Shown piece after piece: positions 1 to 11,610 of a DNA stretch of 64,000 bases. The DNA lies in the NCBI GenBank assembly GCA_002914845.1, contig JXTC01000213.1, positions 168,554 to 232,553 of the forward strand, written 5' to 3'. The translations under genes were made by a program, and so were the position numbers. This DNA comes from Trema orientale (Eukaryota; Streptophyta; Magnoliopsida; Rosales; Cannabaceae). A model generated the notes under the pieces. The model was not told the origin of the DNA, did not search any database, and saw only the letters and a list, made by a program, of their open reading frames with translations. How positions within the stretch are numbered: the first letter of the stretch is position 1; each line of letters begins with the position of its first letter.

Positions 1-1428
1 CCGTACACATATGTATTTTAGGGTTTTAGGGATTCTATATATACTTGGTTTGGCCGTGTAAAACTCTACCTTCTGTACCCTATTTTCGACATAGTGAAAT
101 TTCCTCCTCTGCCAGTGGTTTTTCCCGATTAGGGTTTTCCACTTAAATCTGTGTGTTCTTATTTTTCATTCTTATTGTCGATTATCGTTCGTTAATTCTT
201 AACATAAAATAGTCGACACACTATGATAACATTTATATTCACAAACTTAGAAACTACTCTATTAAACAAATATTAGTAATTACTTCTCTTTTCGTGCTAG
301 TTTTGTGAATACAAGTATATTTATATATAAAGGCATTTTTTTTTTTTACCTATAGGTATCATTTTGGCTAATTAAAATTTATCATGCACATTTTTTTATA
401 ATAAAAAGTAGGAAAGAAAAATAACATTAATAATGCATGTCTTTTTATACACATCATTATAGTCGTTAGATCACCGTTAGATAATAATCCAACGGCTAAA
501 AAAAAATACTTACACATAGATTAAAAAAAAATACTTACTGAATTGGCAACCATATATATATATATGAAACTCTAGTCTTTGTCTCATGATTTACTGAAAA
601 ACAAGAGAAACTAGGTGTTCCAATAATACAACTGAATTTATACAATTCTTGCCGCATATATACAAATACATATATATACACATATATACCCAAAATTAAT
701 TAACATTTCATGAACAAATCTAACGCATCCCAAAAATAATAATAACTAAGTGCTGTCTTAGCTACTGGGAGAAATACGTTCTAAGTTCTTGAAATTTTGT
801 GAAAGATGGACTTCCATTTCTTTAAAAGACTGAATCTAAATAAAGGGAATTATATCTCAATTACAGTACACACCAGAGAAGACACATGAAAGCTAGCTAG
901 AGGGGAAACTTCTTGGCGCTAGTGAGAAAATGGCCTAAATAGAGTATTAGACACCAACATATATATACGATGCCTTCTATAGATAGCCGACTTAAGGAAG
1001 GTAGGTTCTTTAATTGTCCCAGTCCTTTACTATTTTATTATTATCTTTAACTAATATATATTCTATAAATAATATAGTGATAAAAAGAAACATTCAGACT
1101 TCTAGGCATAAGATATACAATTCATACGTGATATTGATAAATGGGAAAAAATTTGGATTTATAAATAAACAAATATTAAATTATGCTTTAGCAAGACCAG
1201 CTATATTCAGACAATGTATTGATAACAATAAATGTATTCTAAATTTATATCCTTGTGTGCAGTTAAAACTAATTAGCCTAAAATACATCAAACTACGAAA
1301 GAGCAATATCGTGAGTATTTCATTGTAAAATTTCTTTGGCAAGTACTCAAAATAGTGTACACATATGTGATAAATATAAAATATTATGCAATCAAAATTT
1401 CGTTCACAAGTAAATTTGGGGTATTACA
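1..1428. other. intergenic, no gene recognised
   Basis: AT-rich sequence with short reading frames lacking recognisable domains. A 104-residue plus-strand frame at 1014-1328 has strongly AT-driven composition (many Ile, Asn, Lys) and no motif, so it is not called as a gene. A MITE-like repeat inside this stretch is listed separately. Confidence 0.6.
310..560. repeat. MITE-like repeat, copy 1
   Basis: A short non-coding block with a poly-T tract next to 'acctatagg', an internal 'ccaacggct' motif, and an end reading 'ggcaacc' followed by an (AT)n run. The same motifs in inverted order occur at 62862-63110 at the other end of the window. This suggests two copies of one small non-autonomous element in opposite orientation, targeted to TA-rich DNA. 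Boundaries are approximate. Confidence 0.4.
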
Positions 1429-1737
1429 AATACCTTTAGTCTTAATTCTGAAAATAACAATGGGTATCAACACAGTGAGATACTCAGTGTGCTCCATAAG
1501 AAAATTTTGGCTATGTGACACATAAATGAGAGAAGGAATGAAAAAACCTATTTAAGATGAAGATAGTGTTACATGAGGACATGCAGCAGGTTCATCCTCC
1601 CTTTCAACAATACCTTTAGTCTTAATTCTAGAAATAACATGGGGTATCAACAAAATAAGATAGTCAGTGTGCTCCATGAGAGATTTTTGGCTATGTGACT
1701 CTCCAAAATGAGAGAAGGAATGAAACAAACTCTTTTT
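1429..1737. repeat. direct duplication, 180-bp period
   Basis: The segment beginning 'aatacctttagtcttaattc' at 1429 recurs at 1609 and stays recognisable for about 125 bp ('gtgctccat', 'ttttggctatgtgac', 'gagagaaggaatgaaa'). The copies differ by several substitutions and small indels, so the duplication is not recent. No coding content. Confidence 0.7.
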
Positions 1738-4700
1738 TCATTGTCTATTTCGAGTATTCACCATTGTGGTGGATGAATTCTGCAAAATAGCTAAAACGGA
1801 GACAACGAAGAGAGACATAGAGGTGAGCAGTGAAAGAGAAACGATTTTGGAGAAAAATTAAGGTGATGAGATGAGTTAAGAAATGTAAATTCACACAAAC
1901 CCCACTTGCAATAAAAACCTTGATTTGGATAGCGGCATTAGCGCTCTTTTAAGGAATAGAATCGAAAGTAACGGGGACCAATCTTCCGTACCGCTCTCCG
2001 TACTCTCTCTCTCGTAAAATTGTTCGCAAGCGTACGAAATCATATGGAAGTATAAACGGGATTGTCGTACCACATGGATTGTATTTGAATTATACTAAGT
2101 ATTTTAAATAACTAATCTTAACTTTATCTAGACAAATAAGTTAAATTATAATAAGTAAATCAACAAGTGCTAAATCAAGAAAAATAAGTAAAGCAACTAC
2201 CAAGTGCATACTAAGAGGAAAAATGATATTAAACTAACCTAGAGAATTGATTTTACCAAGCTATCCCATATGTCTTTTAATTACAACTTAGTTCTAATCA
2301 AATTGTCCAAATTTGTAAGCTCGAACCTAGAATTACATCTACATACTCTCTCAAGTGCTAAGTTGATACTATCCTTATTTCCTAGTTTCAATATCTATAT
2401 TCAAAATAAAGATAATAAGAATTCATTAAGTTCAAGGTTCTATTATGGAAGTGCTTCATAAATTCTATATATCCTCTCAAACTCTGCCAAGTTTATATTG
2501 TGTTATCTTAGGACAAAATCAAGAATTCCCGTTCTCAAGAGACAAATTCAAGATACCCATAAATCCAATTAGTGGCTAATTAATTGAGAAGTATTAAGAT
2601 CAAGATAACATAAACAAATCATAAAAAAACGCACAGAAATTGCATTAAAATAAAAGACATAGGTTCAAACAAAGTTACATCAATCCTCTAAATACAAAAT
2701 TTAGCTCATGATTGAATTAAATAAAACAAACTAAGAATTATTAACATCATAGAAAGAAGAGAAGGAAAGCTCTATTGATTTGGTGAGACTCTCCACAAAT
2801 TATCCTCTATCTTCTTCTTTCCTTTTCCTTACTTGGTACTGCACTTTTAAGCTCCAAAAAATACCCCTAAATCCCCAGAAAACATCCTATATATGTCCTA
2901 TAGCAGCTAGAGTCCAAAACAGGTAAAGAAACCATCTATTTTTCGATGAGGTGTCTGCTTGGGAGTGCCGTGGTTCTTGACAGTGCTAGTTTGAAGAGAA
3001 CTACCTAGAAACATACGGGCATTGCGGCACTCTGTGTGTGGCAAAGCTGCATTATTTCGGGTTGTAAAATATCACCACAAAAAACTAATCAAAAATCTCA
3101 GAACACACCAAATAATAAGATCAAATGAAACTTAGTAGATATGTATAAAATTCACTTATCAAATTCTCCTAAACTTAATAATTTACTAGTCCTCGAGCAA
3201 AACAAGACTAAAAGAAAGAAAAGAAAAGAATACAAAATGAAAAGCACTAAAACATCAAGTCTTAATTTAATTCAAATATCAAACATGCCTCAAAGATTGC
3301 TCATAATTGTAGCTCCAGAATAATTAATAAACATTGACAACATCTAAAATTTCAACTCTGATACTAATCTTGCCTCCTTTTTGACTCTTCGTGTGTGTAT
3401 GTGAATATAGCCAAACATATCTAAATATTTTTATCACGGTTCAGTTTATTCAAACTAGTAATATGAAATTTCGATCTCTTAATCAAGAATTAAATCGATC
3501 CTCATAAGCTTATTTTTCCAACTATTCTTCACTAATATAGACTATCATATTATCGAAGATCAATAAGGCTTTAATAAGCATATCATATAAGGCTAAGGTG
3601 AAGGTAAAATAAAAAAGACATTTTTATGGCTTAATCACTATAAGCACACATGCTCCATTCTCGGATTCTTTTTGTCTTTGCAACCTTTAAGTTTGAACAT
3701 TCTATAATCTCCTAAACTTATTTTCTATTCTATTGACTCACAACAGAATATTGAACCTTTTACAAGTGCCTATACCATTAACCTTTTACAAGTGTCTATA
3801 CCATCAAACTTTGAAATAACAAAAACTTTCATACAAGGGAATAGTACTTCTCAAACAATATATACTTTCTACAATATTTATTCACAAACAACACCCTTTC
3901 TCCCTTAATGTCACATAACATCATGAAGGTTTAACTATAGTCACATGAGCTCAAAGTGTAAGGTGAAGCGTTGAAAAATATTTAAAGGCTAAGTTCATAA
4001 TGTGGAACAGTGGAAGTCAAAGAAAAGGTCATTAAGCTCAACAAGGGTGAACTAGGGTCATTCAAACATTAAAGGTGGGCTTGAAAGTCTCAATCAGTCC
4101 AAGAATGACCTAAATCATGTCTTTAGTGATGTGTAACCTAGGATTTTGCCTCAAATAGTTTTGAAACAAGTTCTAGAATTTGATGAGATCTTAAGGTAAC
4201 ACCAAATTCGCATAAACTTTATCTAGATATCAAACAAGTCAAATGTATGTGGCTTTGTGCTCAAATTGTGCGAGGAATCTCAAGAAAGACAAGAACCAAC
4301 ATCAAAGTCAAGTACATAGACTAAGTCAACATCTAAAATTATCTAAGAGCTACATTCAATCCAATCTTATTCTTGTCATATGCCAAAGATAACGAATTAT
4401 ACTAATCCTTGATTTTTTTTTTTTTTAACAAAGAAAACTAAGAATTAAAAACTCAAAAGTAAAAAATAAACAAACAAATAAAACAAAAACAGGGAAATAC
4501 AAAAAACCAAAGAAATCCCTCCCCCAAACTTAAGAGAAGCATTGACCTCAATAATAAAAATAAGAAAGGTTTGGAGGACTTTCCTGATGGAAAACATCAG
4601 ACGTCTTCACCGTCGTCCCCTTACGGAGGAGGAGGTGTGAAACTCAAAGACAAACATATATTTTAAAACAAAATAATCAACATAGAATTATTCTTGGATT

Positions 4701-6998
4701 TAAATCCAAATACATCGACAACAAAACACATTTAAGTGGCTTCAGTACAATAATATCTCTAAATTAAGTAGAATGATAAAATAATCTGATTTAATCGATA
4801 AATAGTTACAACAAATATTACCATAAGTTGAGAAAATTGGATAAATAATAATAACTACACAACTAAATCAAATTAATAAATAAAAGTAGAACGAAACACA
4901 TGATTTCAACTCCTGATCACACCATATGAACTCAAAAAAAAAATAAAAAAAATTGGAACTCCTGAAACTGTAGAGTATGGTTTTGAGGCAGAGCCAAAAT
5001 GTACTTATAAACATAGGACCCATTTCATTATTAATGTATCCTTAAGAAAATAATTAAATAATTATTATACTATTATATTATAACCAAGTTCTTTCTACAC
5101 TCCAAGAAAAAACTAGGTTCTTTCTAGTATAGTAGTCTGATTATAATTTCTTAGAATTTCTATTCTTTAAGACTATAGAATTAGTAGACGATAAATTGAA
5201 TTTGACTATCTTGCATAATATAATATCAACTGAAGTAGTAGTCAAATTGAATTTGTGTTTTAATATTAAAATTAAAGATTCTCTAATAGTTCTGTCAAAG
5301 AATTGTTTGTATTTTAAGAATTAGTAGTCAAACGGAATTTGATCTCTTCTATAATAAACTAATAACTAAAACAGTTAGTAGTAGTCAAATTGACTTTGTA
5401 TTCTTTAAATATTATAGATAGAGATACTCTCCAAGAATAGTTATGTCTGAGGAAAATTTTTAGTTGGGACATTTATAAGTGTAAGTGAGAATTTAAAGAC
5501 TGAATGCCTCAATATTAAAAATTTGTGTGTTTTTTAGAAAAGCTTTAAAGACCAATATGATCCTTTTGAAGTTCATGATCCTACCACATACCTAATATGA
5601 TTGGATGCACTTGTGCTTACAATACTTTTAAATTTACAATTCATGACGTCATGTTCAGAGTCATCTCAAATGTGAAATTGTATAGTGATAAAGTGACAGA
5701 ACATGGTATGCTCAAAAAGACAATAACTCCTTTCTATGCCTCCAACATGCTTATGTAATAGTATTATATAGAGAACAGAAATTTGTGAAGTACTCTGAGC
5801 TCAATTTTTATTTTCTAGTGGCTGATCGAGAAGAAGAATAAGCTACTAATAAAGAATCATCAAGCTAATAAGATCAACTCTAACAATCATTGAGATGCGG
5901 ACTGCTTCATCCCCAATAGTAGTAATAGAAAAATAACAAGTCTTACCAATACTCTCTCTCAATAGAGAAACAATATTACAGGTTATTAGACTTTTATACC
6001 ATGTATTGCTCATAGGACCTATAGTCACTGTACGTTAATGTTGCCATTAAACCCGGGAACAATAATCTCTGCAAATCCATGTACAATTCGAAGCACAAGA
6101 TGTGCATTATTACGTTGCGGTGGAAGAATTTTTATATCATTTTGTAGGGCTCAGCTAATACCCTACCCAAATAATGAGGTATCGGTGTCTAAAGTAGAAA
6201 TGTTACACGTTTCATGTCTAAGTGAAAATGTTACATATAAATAAAAGGCAGATTTTAGAAATCAAGAAGCAATTTTTGGAAAAGAGCACTGAAAAACGCG
6301 TCTCTCTGCGCCTTTTTGCTATTGAGTACCAATGTCCAAATTTACACTTGGGGAACTATAGAGGAACTATAGACGGACCCTCATTTTTTTATGGAGAATA
6401 TTAGGGTCAACGCTGCTTTTTGTGGGAGGCTAGCTAGTAAGTTTCGGTGCTTTTTTTATTTTTTATGAAATCTATCACTTCATGTTGCTGCCTTTAATTT
6501 CACCAACTTTTAAAGTTATTTGTGATGTTAATTTTGTAGTTTTATATGTCTGAAGTAGCAAGTATAAATTTTTAGTTCCTTAGAAAAGTACAAATCTCTA
6601 GAACAATAGTAACCATGTAAATGTCTTTGAAATGCAAAAATCAAATGATTATCCGTAGTAGCCAGTTCAAATCTTTGTCCAAAATTATACCATTGCAAAT
6701 ATACTAAACTCTCTACAAATATACTCGAATATAAAGTCGAGAATGTCGTTATTGAAATCAGGAATAGAAACGTTTACTTATATATTATTATTATTATTAT
6801 TATTATTTTTTTTTACTCTTCACAAAGCAAATCCTTTCAACGGGGTAAATATCTTCCCGGTTGGGCAGACGATAGCAAAGTTATAAATTTGATCTTTCTC
6901 TATCTATTTCTTACCATTTCCCTCTACCTGCCTAACCGGTGACTTTACGCCAAATTTTCAGTCCAATACATAGCTGCAAAGCCTAGCAAACAACAAAC
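1738..6998. other. long intergenic stretch, possible degraded LTR-retrotransposon non-coding sequence
   Basis: No coding region can be supported across 5.2 kb. From about 2090 to 4640 the composition and motifs ('aaattctcctaaacttaata' near 3161, 'cctcgagcaaaacaagac' near 3191, and 'cccccaaacttaagagaagc' near 4521) resemble the LTR and 3' untranslated parts of old plant LTR retrotransposons. I see no matching LTR pair, PBS or polyprotein, so the assignment is weak. A (ATT)n microsatellite sits at about 6786-6808. A stretch near 5945-5990 resembles one near 10275-10315 ('agagaaacaatat'). Confidence 0.35.
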
Positions 6999-8393
6999 TT
7001 AACCCAGTGATATTAAATTTTTAAGCTTCTGAGTGAAATCATCCATATAGGAAGACTCAAAATCTTTTCTGAGAAGCAAGTTTCGTAATTTGGTGTGGTT
7101 GGCTCTAATCTCTCTCCCAATTTCATTGTCTTCTTCCATCACTGTTCTAATCGCTTTGCAAACACTCTCTTTGGTAAAAAACCCTTCTTCTTCATCTTTC
7201 TCCACTTCAATCCCGACTTTTACACTGTGTCCAATCAGCCTAGCATTATAATACTGATCAAGTACTTGGGGTATCATTACAAGCTCGCATTGATTTACCA
7301 ATCCCTCCATCAAAGAACCTAAGCCACAATGCGTAACAAAACACCCTACAGACGGGTGTTCCAAGATTTGAGGTTGTTGAATCCATCCCTCATGAACAAC
7401 TCCTCTTCCTCCGACTCTCGCTCGAAACCCATCTGGTAACACCTTTTCAACGGACTCAACTCCGGAAGGCGGTCTCAGTGCTGCCAGGAAGGGAAGCCCT
7501 GAAAGCTCCAAACCCAATAGCAGTTCTTTGAATTGAACTTCCTGCAAGGTGGCCTCACTTCCAAATGCACAGTATACTACTGAACCAGGCTTGAACCGGC
7601 CTAGCCAGTTAACCCACTTTTCATCTAAACTAGTACTAGGTTTCGGAAAAAGCGGTCCTGAAAGCAGCAAGGGCTTTCCAAACTGTATTTCGAGGTAGTT
7701 GAGAAACCCTCCGTCGATTTCTCTGCACGCCTTGAATCCAAGAGCGTCACACTCGCTTAAGCCCGTGACCATGCGACGGCGAAAAAGAATATCACTACCA
7801 AACTTCATACTCCAAAACCTAAGGAAGCCTCGTGCCTCATGGAGATGGATTTTGAATGACGAATCTGGGAAACCAGGCGGGGGTTGCATAACGTCAGCCT
7901 CAGACAACTGTCTTCCAAGACCATCTAGTTGCCTTTCTCTTTCTGGGGATAAGACGTAACTTACGAACTCCGAGCCACCAGTAATATATGCCAACGATTT
8001 GATGCCGAAGCGTCTTGCCAAGTTTGGAATCCAATGAAGAAAATCGAAGAAGACAAAGTCGGGTTTAAGGTCACTTAGGAGAAGTTCAACTTGGGGTTCT
8101 GTTCTGTCCATGGCGGTCATGATGAGTGGGAATAAGGAACGGTGCACGTCGTGAGTAGTCTCGGCGCCAGAAGGGAGGCCATCGACATGGGGTACGGTGA
8201 TCGGGACGAAGGTAATGAGATCCGGGAAGTGATTCAAATGCTCTACCTTGGTTTGTGATTTGTTGGGGATGAAGAAGGAGATTGTGTGGCCTTTTTGGGC
8301 TAGTTTGTTGGAGAGTTGGAGGAATGGGGTAAAGTGTCCGAAAGCAAACCAAGGGTACATGGCAATGTGCAGAGAAGAAGGTGACTCCGCCAT
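6999..8393 (-). CDS. UDP-glycosyltransferase, UGT79-like (copy A)
   Basis: Intronless family-1 glycosyltransferase of 464 residues. It probably transfers a sugar from a UDP-sugar onto the sugar of a flavonoid or anthocyanin 3-O-glycoside in the cytosol; this rests on family resemblance. Seen directly: His20 in the PWFAFGH motif as catalytic base, Asp117 in FVFFDF as its partner, and a 44-residue PSPG box from Trp337 to Gln380 ending in Asp-Gln. The conserved Trp in HCGW is replaced by Leu358 (HCGLGS). I chose the Met at 8393 rather than the in-frame Met at 8429: it gives the same N-terminus as the two paralogues, with His at residue 20, while the 12 upstream codons differ in all three. Just upstream, the coding strand reads TTTGTTCGTAG, like a 3' splice site, so a 5' leader intron is possible. 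The nearest paralogue is copy B. Donor and acceptor cannot be told from sequence. Confidence 0.93.
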   Translation of the reverse strand: MAESPSSLHIAMYPWFAFGHFTPFLQLSNKLAQKGHTISFFIPNKSQTKVEHLNHFPDLITFVPITVPHVDGLPSGAETTHDVHRSLFPLIMTAMDRTEPQVELLLSDLKPDFVFFDFLHWIPNLARRFGIKSLAYITGGSEFVSYVLSPERERQLDGLGRQLSEADVMQPPPGFPDSSFKIHLHEARGFLRFWSMKFGSDILFRRRMVTGLSECDALGFKACREIDGGFLNYLEIQFGKPLLLSGPLFPKPSTSLDEKWVNWLGRFKPGSVVYCAFGSEATLQEVQFKELLLGLELSGLPFLAALRPPSGVESVEKVLPDGFRARVGGRGVVHEGWIQQPQILEHPSVGCFVTHCGLGSLMEGLVNQCELVMIPQVLDQYYNARLIGHSVKVGIEVEKDEEEGFFTKESVCKAIRTVMEEDNEIGREIRANHTKLRNLLLRKDFESSYMDDFTQKLKNLISLG

Positions 8394-9323
8394 ACTTAGA
8401 TTATTTCCTACGAACAAAGCAGTCAACATATATTATTATTAATTAGCCCCTCAGGATTTAAAGACTAGCAACAGAAACGAAAATCGAGTCAAAATAACTA
8501 GGTACCTTCCTATGATTATTGATTGTTTGTCAGATCGGAGGAAATTAAGGAAAAATGAGAATTGTCAAAAGTCGGATGTCAATGATTGTTGTTTGATGCA
8601 TTACCAAATTCAGAATAATTGGTAGGAGCGAAGAAACCAATTTGGACTTTGCTATCTGAATAGGTATACGTTACCTACCTAGCTATTATATTAAACTAGA
8701 ACTTGATGATCCACGGGAAGTAATAGTGTGAATATTGTTTAAATAATGTTCATCAATAATTATCCCTTAATTTGTTCCAAAAAAAAAATTATCCCTTAAT
8801 ATAATCGAGCTCACAGGGTGAATTAAAAAAAGAGAGAGTGGTATCACAAGGTGAATAATGCTTATATTACTTTGGTGGGGACCTGATTATTAATTAGTCA
8901 GGACGATTATTCTAACTGGTCGAAACAATTATTTTTGTCCCTGCCGGCTAACAAATGATAAAGGACGTAACACTATGCTAAGTGGTCCTCTGTGGAAGCA
9001 TTGGCACGAAGTGGTCCTCTTTGGAAGCACTGGCACGAAGGACAAAAAAAATTGAATTAAACCAATTGTGTATGTAATAGTACTATTCGGTTTGACCCAT
9101 TTGAATCAGTGTATATATTTAAATACAAATTATAAAATATATTATAATTAGAATTAGAGATATTTGAAATGGAACAAAGTAGAATGATAATTAGAATATG
9201 AGATATTAGAATTGACAATTCGAAAATAAAGGGAGCACCATTCTCATTCCAATAAGAAAAAACTCATTTCAATAGTTGATATGACTGATGGATCATTTGA
9301 ATAGAAAAATTGAATTGTTAAAA
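8394..9323. other. 5' flank of UGT copy A and intergenic DNA
   Basis: Holds the presumed promoter of copy A (minus strand); no TATA position could be fixed with confidence. A 29-bp direct duplication ('agtggtcctc...ggcacga') occupies 8981-9038. No reading frame with recognisable content. Confidence 0.5.
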
Positions 9324-9688
9324 GGGATAATTGTAAAAAAAATACTCTCAAGTTTGAGTGTTCTGTAATTTAAACCCTGAAGTTTAGAATTTGTAAAATA
9401 ATATCTGAGATTATGAATTTCTGAAAATTAATACTCTGGACAGACTTTTTGACCAATTTTAGGAACGAAGAAACAATAATATTCTCCATTAAAACTAGAT
9501 TAATCCATATTATTTACCTTAATTTTGAGGATATTATTATATTTTATCAGTTAAAAATATTCATAAAGTCAATCCAAGGTATTAATTTTCAGAAATTCGT
9601 AATCTCAGGGTATTATTTTGCAAAGTCTAAACTTCAGGGTTTAATTACAGAACACCCAAACCTCAGGGTATTTTTTTGCAATTATCCC
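9324..9688. mobile_element. Mutator-like MITE, 9-bp target duplication
   Basis: A 365-bp inverted repeat. The left arm begins 'gggataattgtaaaaaaaat'; the right arm, read on the complement, begins 'gggataattgcaaaaaaata'. The arms match for about 115 bp with scattered changes. Both sides carry the 9-bp direct repeat ttgttaaaa (9315-9323 and 9689-9697). Long terminal inverted repeats with a 9-bp target duplication are typical of Mutator-like elements. No coding capacity; the 83-residue frame across it is incidental. Confidence 0.8.
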
Positions 9689-9697
9689 TTGTTAAAA

Positions 9698-10537
9698 TGA
9701 GCACTCATTCTAATGAACTCTTTGAATAGAAAAACTGGAGCACGTTGTAGCATTCGAAAATGTATTTAAAAGAAAATAAATTAAACAAAAAGATTTGGAG
9801 AGAAAAAAAGAAGCATTCTTTATATTTTTTAGAGTTCTTGGAGTTACACACTTATAGAAAATGTTTCTATGATTATTCATTTTTATGCTTAAAAATCTCA
9901 AACTACTTTTTAAATAAATTTTCAGATGCCACCACGTATTTGTAATGTGTGTTTTTGGTCAAAAATTTTACAGCATATTATAATTTAGACAGTCTAGAGA
10001 CTAAATTATAACAAGTCGAAAAATTCAGGAATTTAATTGCTTCAATTGAAACTTTAAGGATCAAAATGTCACATATTGGATACTTCAGGGACCATTTATG
10101 CCATTAGCTTTTTTTGGTTTTTATTTTATTTTATTTTATTGAAATCGTTTGATGCAATACTGGTAATACAATAAATTTCTTCAAACTACAGCATATATAT
10201 TAAAACTAAATCGAAACTAAGCTTGGCTAGCACGTGGTCTATAGGAACCCAAAAAAAAAAAAAAAAGTAATGATACCTTTCTCAACAGAGAAACAATATC
10301 ACAGGCTATTAGATATTCAGAGGACAGACCAATACTTTCGTTGCTTTCGAATCATACCGAATAGATATGAAAACTTATTAAGTCCTAATGGTTGAGGTGG
10401 GGATTGAGTAATAGTAATTATTTTTCTTTAATTTGTAATAAATGGAAATCATTAGTTAAGTTTTATTTTTTCAAAAAATTTCATATTATATTGTGTTTTT
10501 GTATTTGAAAAACTCAAATAAAAAATTTCGTATTATA
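9698..10537. other. intergenic, no gene recognised
   Basis: AT-rich DNA up to the Tat retrotransposon. A segment at about 10489-10520 ('tgtttttgtatttgaaaaac') recurs just beyond the element at 22510-22537, so the element landed inside a short pre-existing tandem repeat. Confidence 0.55.
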
Positions 10538-10542
10538 TTATG
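10538..10542. repeat. target-site duplication of the Tat element, left
   Basis: ttatg directly before the LTR start 'tgttggc'; the same five bases follow the right LTR at 22508-22512. Confidence 0.9.
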
Positions 10543-11228
10543 TGTTGGCGCGATTTTTGCCAACTGTCTACGTGTCTTTGCTATCTCTGACTGTTCCCGA
10601 TATCTGGATGAATCAGAGGAGCCCGGGGGGGTACCTGCAAAGACTCTCCGATGCTTAAGTCAGATATCGGTTCGAAGAGAGATAGCCGGAAGTAGAAAAT
10701 TACTTACTTGTTTATCATGGTGTGAGCGATACTTATACCTCTGGAGTCGGGATCCAAGTCCGAGGTTTCCTTTCCCATGCCGTAGCTCGCTCCTGAAATC
10801 ACGGGCTAAGATTGGTACGGTTTGCTCCCTGTCGCCAGCTCCGACATGAGTCCTGACATGGAGTGGCGACTACAGTTCCGCCGTTCTCCCAGGGGAACGC
10901 ATTTAATATGCACACCTACCCAGGATTGCATTAAATGCCTTGTCTGGGTCTGGAACTATGCGTTGCCCCCGAAGGTCTTCTAGCGGAAGACCCTTGAGGC
11001 TCCTGACCCCCAGCTGTCGGGACAAGGGTCTGGTTGGGCTAGGCCTATCCCGGATCTGGACGGGCTCTGCCTCGACCCGCTTCGACAGTGTGGGCCTAAA
11101 CATCGTCACGTGAAACACTCGTAGTATCCAAGTGGTTTTTTCTGCTCACGTGTCATTTGATTGTTCTCTGTTTCGTTCCTCACCACCGGGATGTCTACGT
11201 GGCGCGCATTCTAAAAACGGGCCCCACA
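10543..11228 (-). repeat. 3' LTR of the Tat element
   Basis: 686 bp beginning 'tgttggcgcg' and ending 'gggccccaca', i.e. TG...CA ends. It aligns end to end with 21821-22507. A 118-residue plus-strand frame at 10493-10849 is an artefact of this GC-richer LTR. Confidence 0.93.
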
Positions 11229-11246
11229 ACTGCCCCCATTTCCCTG
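11229..11246 (-). promoter_or_regulatory. polypurine tract of the Tat element
   Basis: On the minus strand the 18 bases directly before the 3' LTR read CAGGGAAATGGGGGCAGT, a purine-rich tract in the position where plus-strand DNA synthesis is primed. Confidence 0.8.
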
Positions 11247-11457
11247 TTTGATGGGTTGCAGCCATTAAATGCGGAAATCATTACTTCGGTCCGCGAATTC
11301 GGAGGCTACACGTGGGCCACTATCACCACCGTTTACAAGTTACCGATGTTAGCGTGTGCTGGCCTTCATTAAGTTTTTTTTTTTTTTTTTTTAATTTTGA
11401 ATGCTTTGGGCCTCGTCGCACGGTTTCTCTTCCTCAGTGGCATTTCAGTTCCCTCTC

Positions 11458-11465
11458 CATAAAAG
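11458..11465 (+). promoter_or_regulatory. TATA-like box of the antisense gene
   Basis: CATAAAAG, about 145 bp before the ATG at 11611 and preceded by a pyrimidine-rich GC-balanced stretch. Position and orientation suit a promoter for the opposite-strand gene; this is inference from sequence only. Confidence 0.4.
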
Positions 11466-11610
11466 CGAGGCCCGGGCTCATTTTTCACTTTACCAACATT
11501 TCTCTAGTGCGCATTTTCTCTCCTCTTAGAAATTCCGAGCGTTTCGGACTTAGGGTTTCCAGCTTTCTTCCGCCTTTGAGCTCTCGATTCTCCGATCTTA
11601 GTCCGAAGAG

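Noticed and set aside
1014..1328. 104-residue plus-strand ORF
   Set aside because: AT-driven composition, no domain, no start context or neighbouring gene; common by chance in such DNA.
8394..8429. N-terminal extension of UGT copy A from the upstream Met
   Set aside because: The extension is not conserved among the three paralogues, while the downstream Met aligns in all and gives the usual family length.
7095..8442. Plus-strand frames opposite the UGT genes
   Set aside because: Codon-mirror shadows of a well-supported minus-strand gene; same for copies B and C.
10493..10849. 118-residue ORF at the left edge of the Tat element
   Set aside because: Lies in the LTR and recurs at the other LTR (21672-22127); an LTR shadow.
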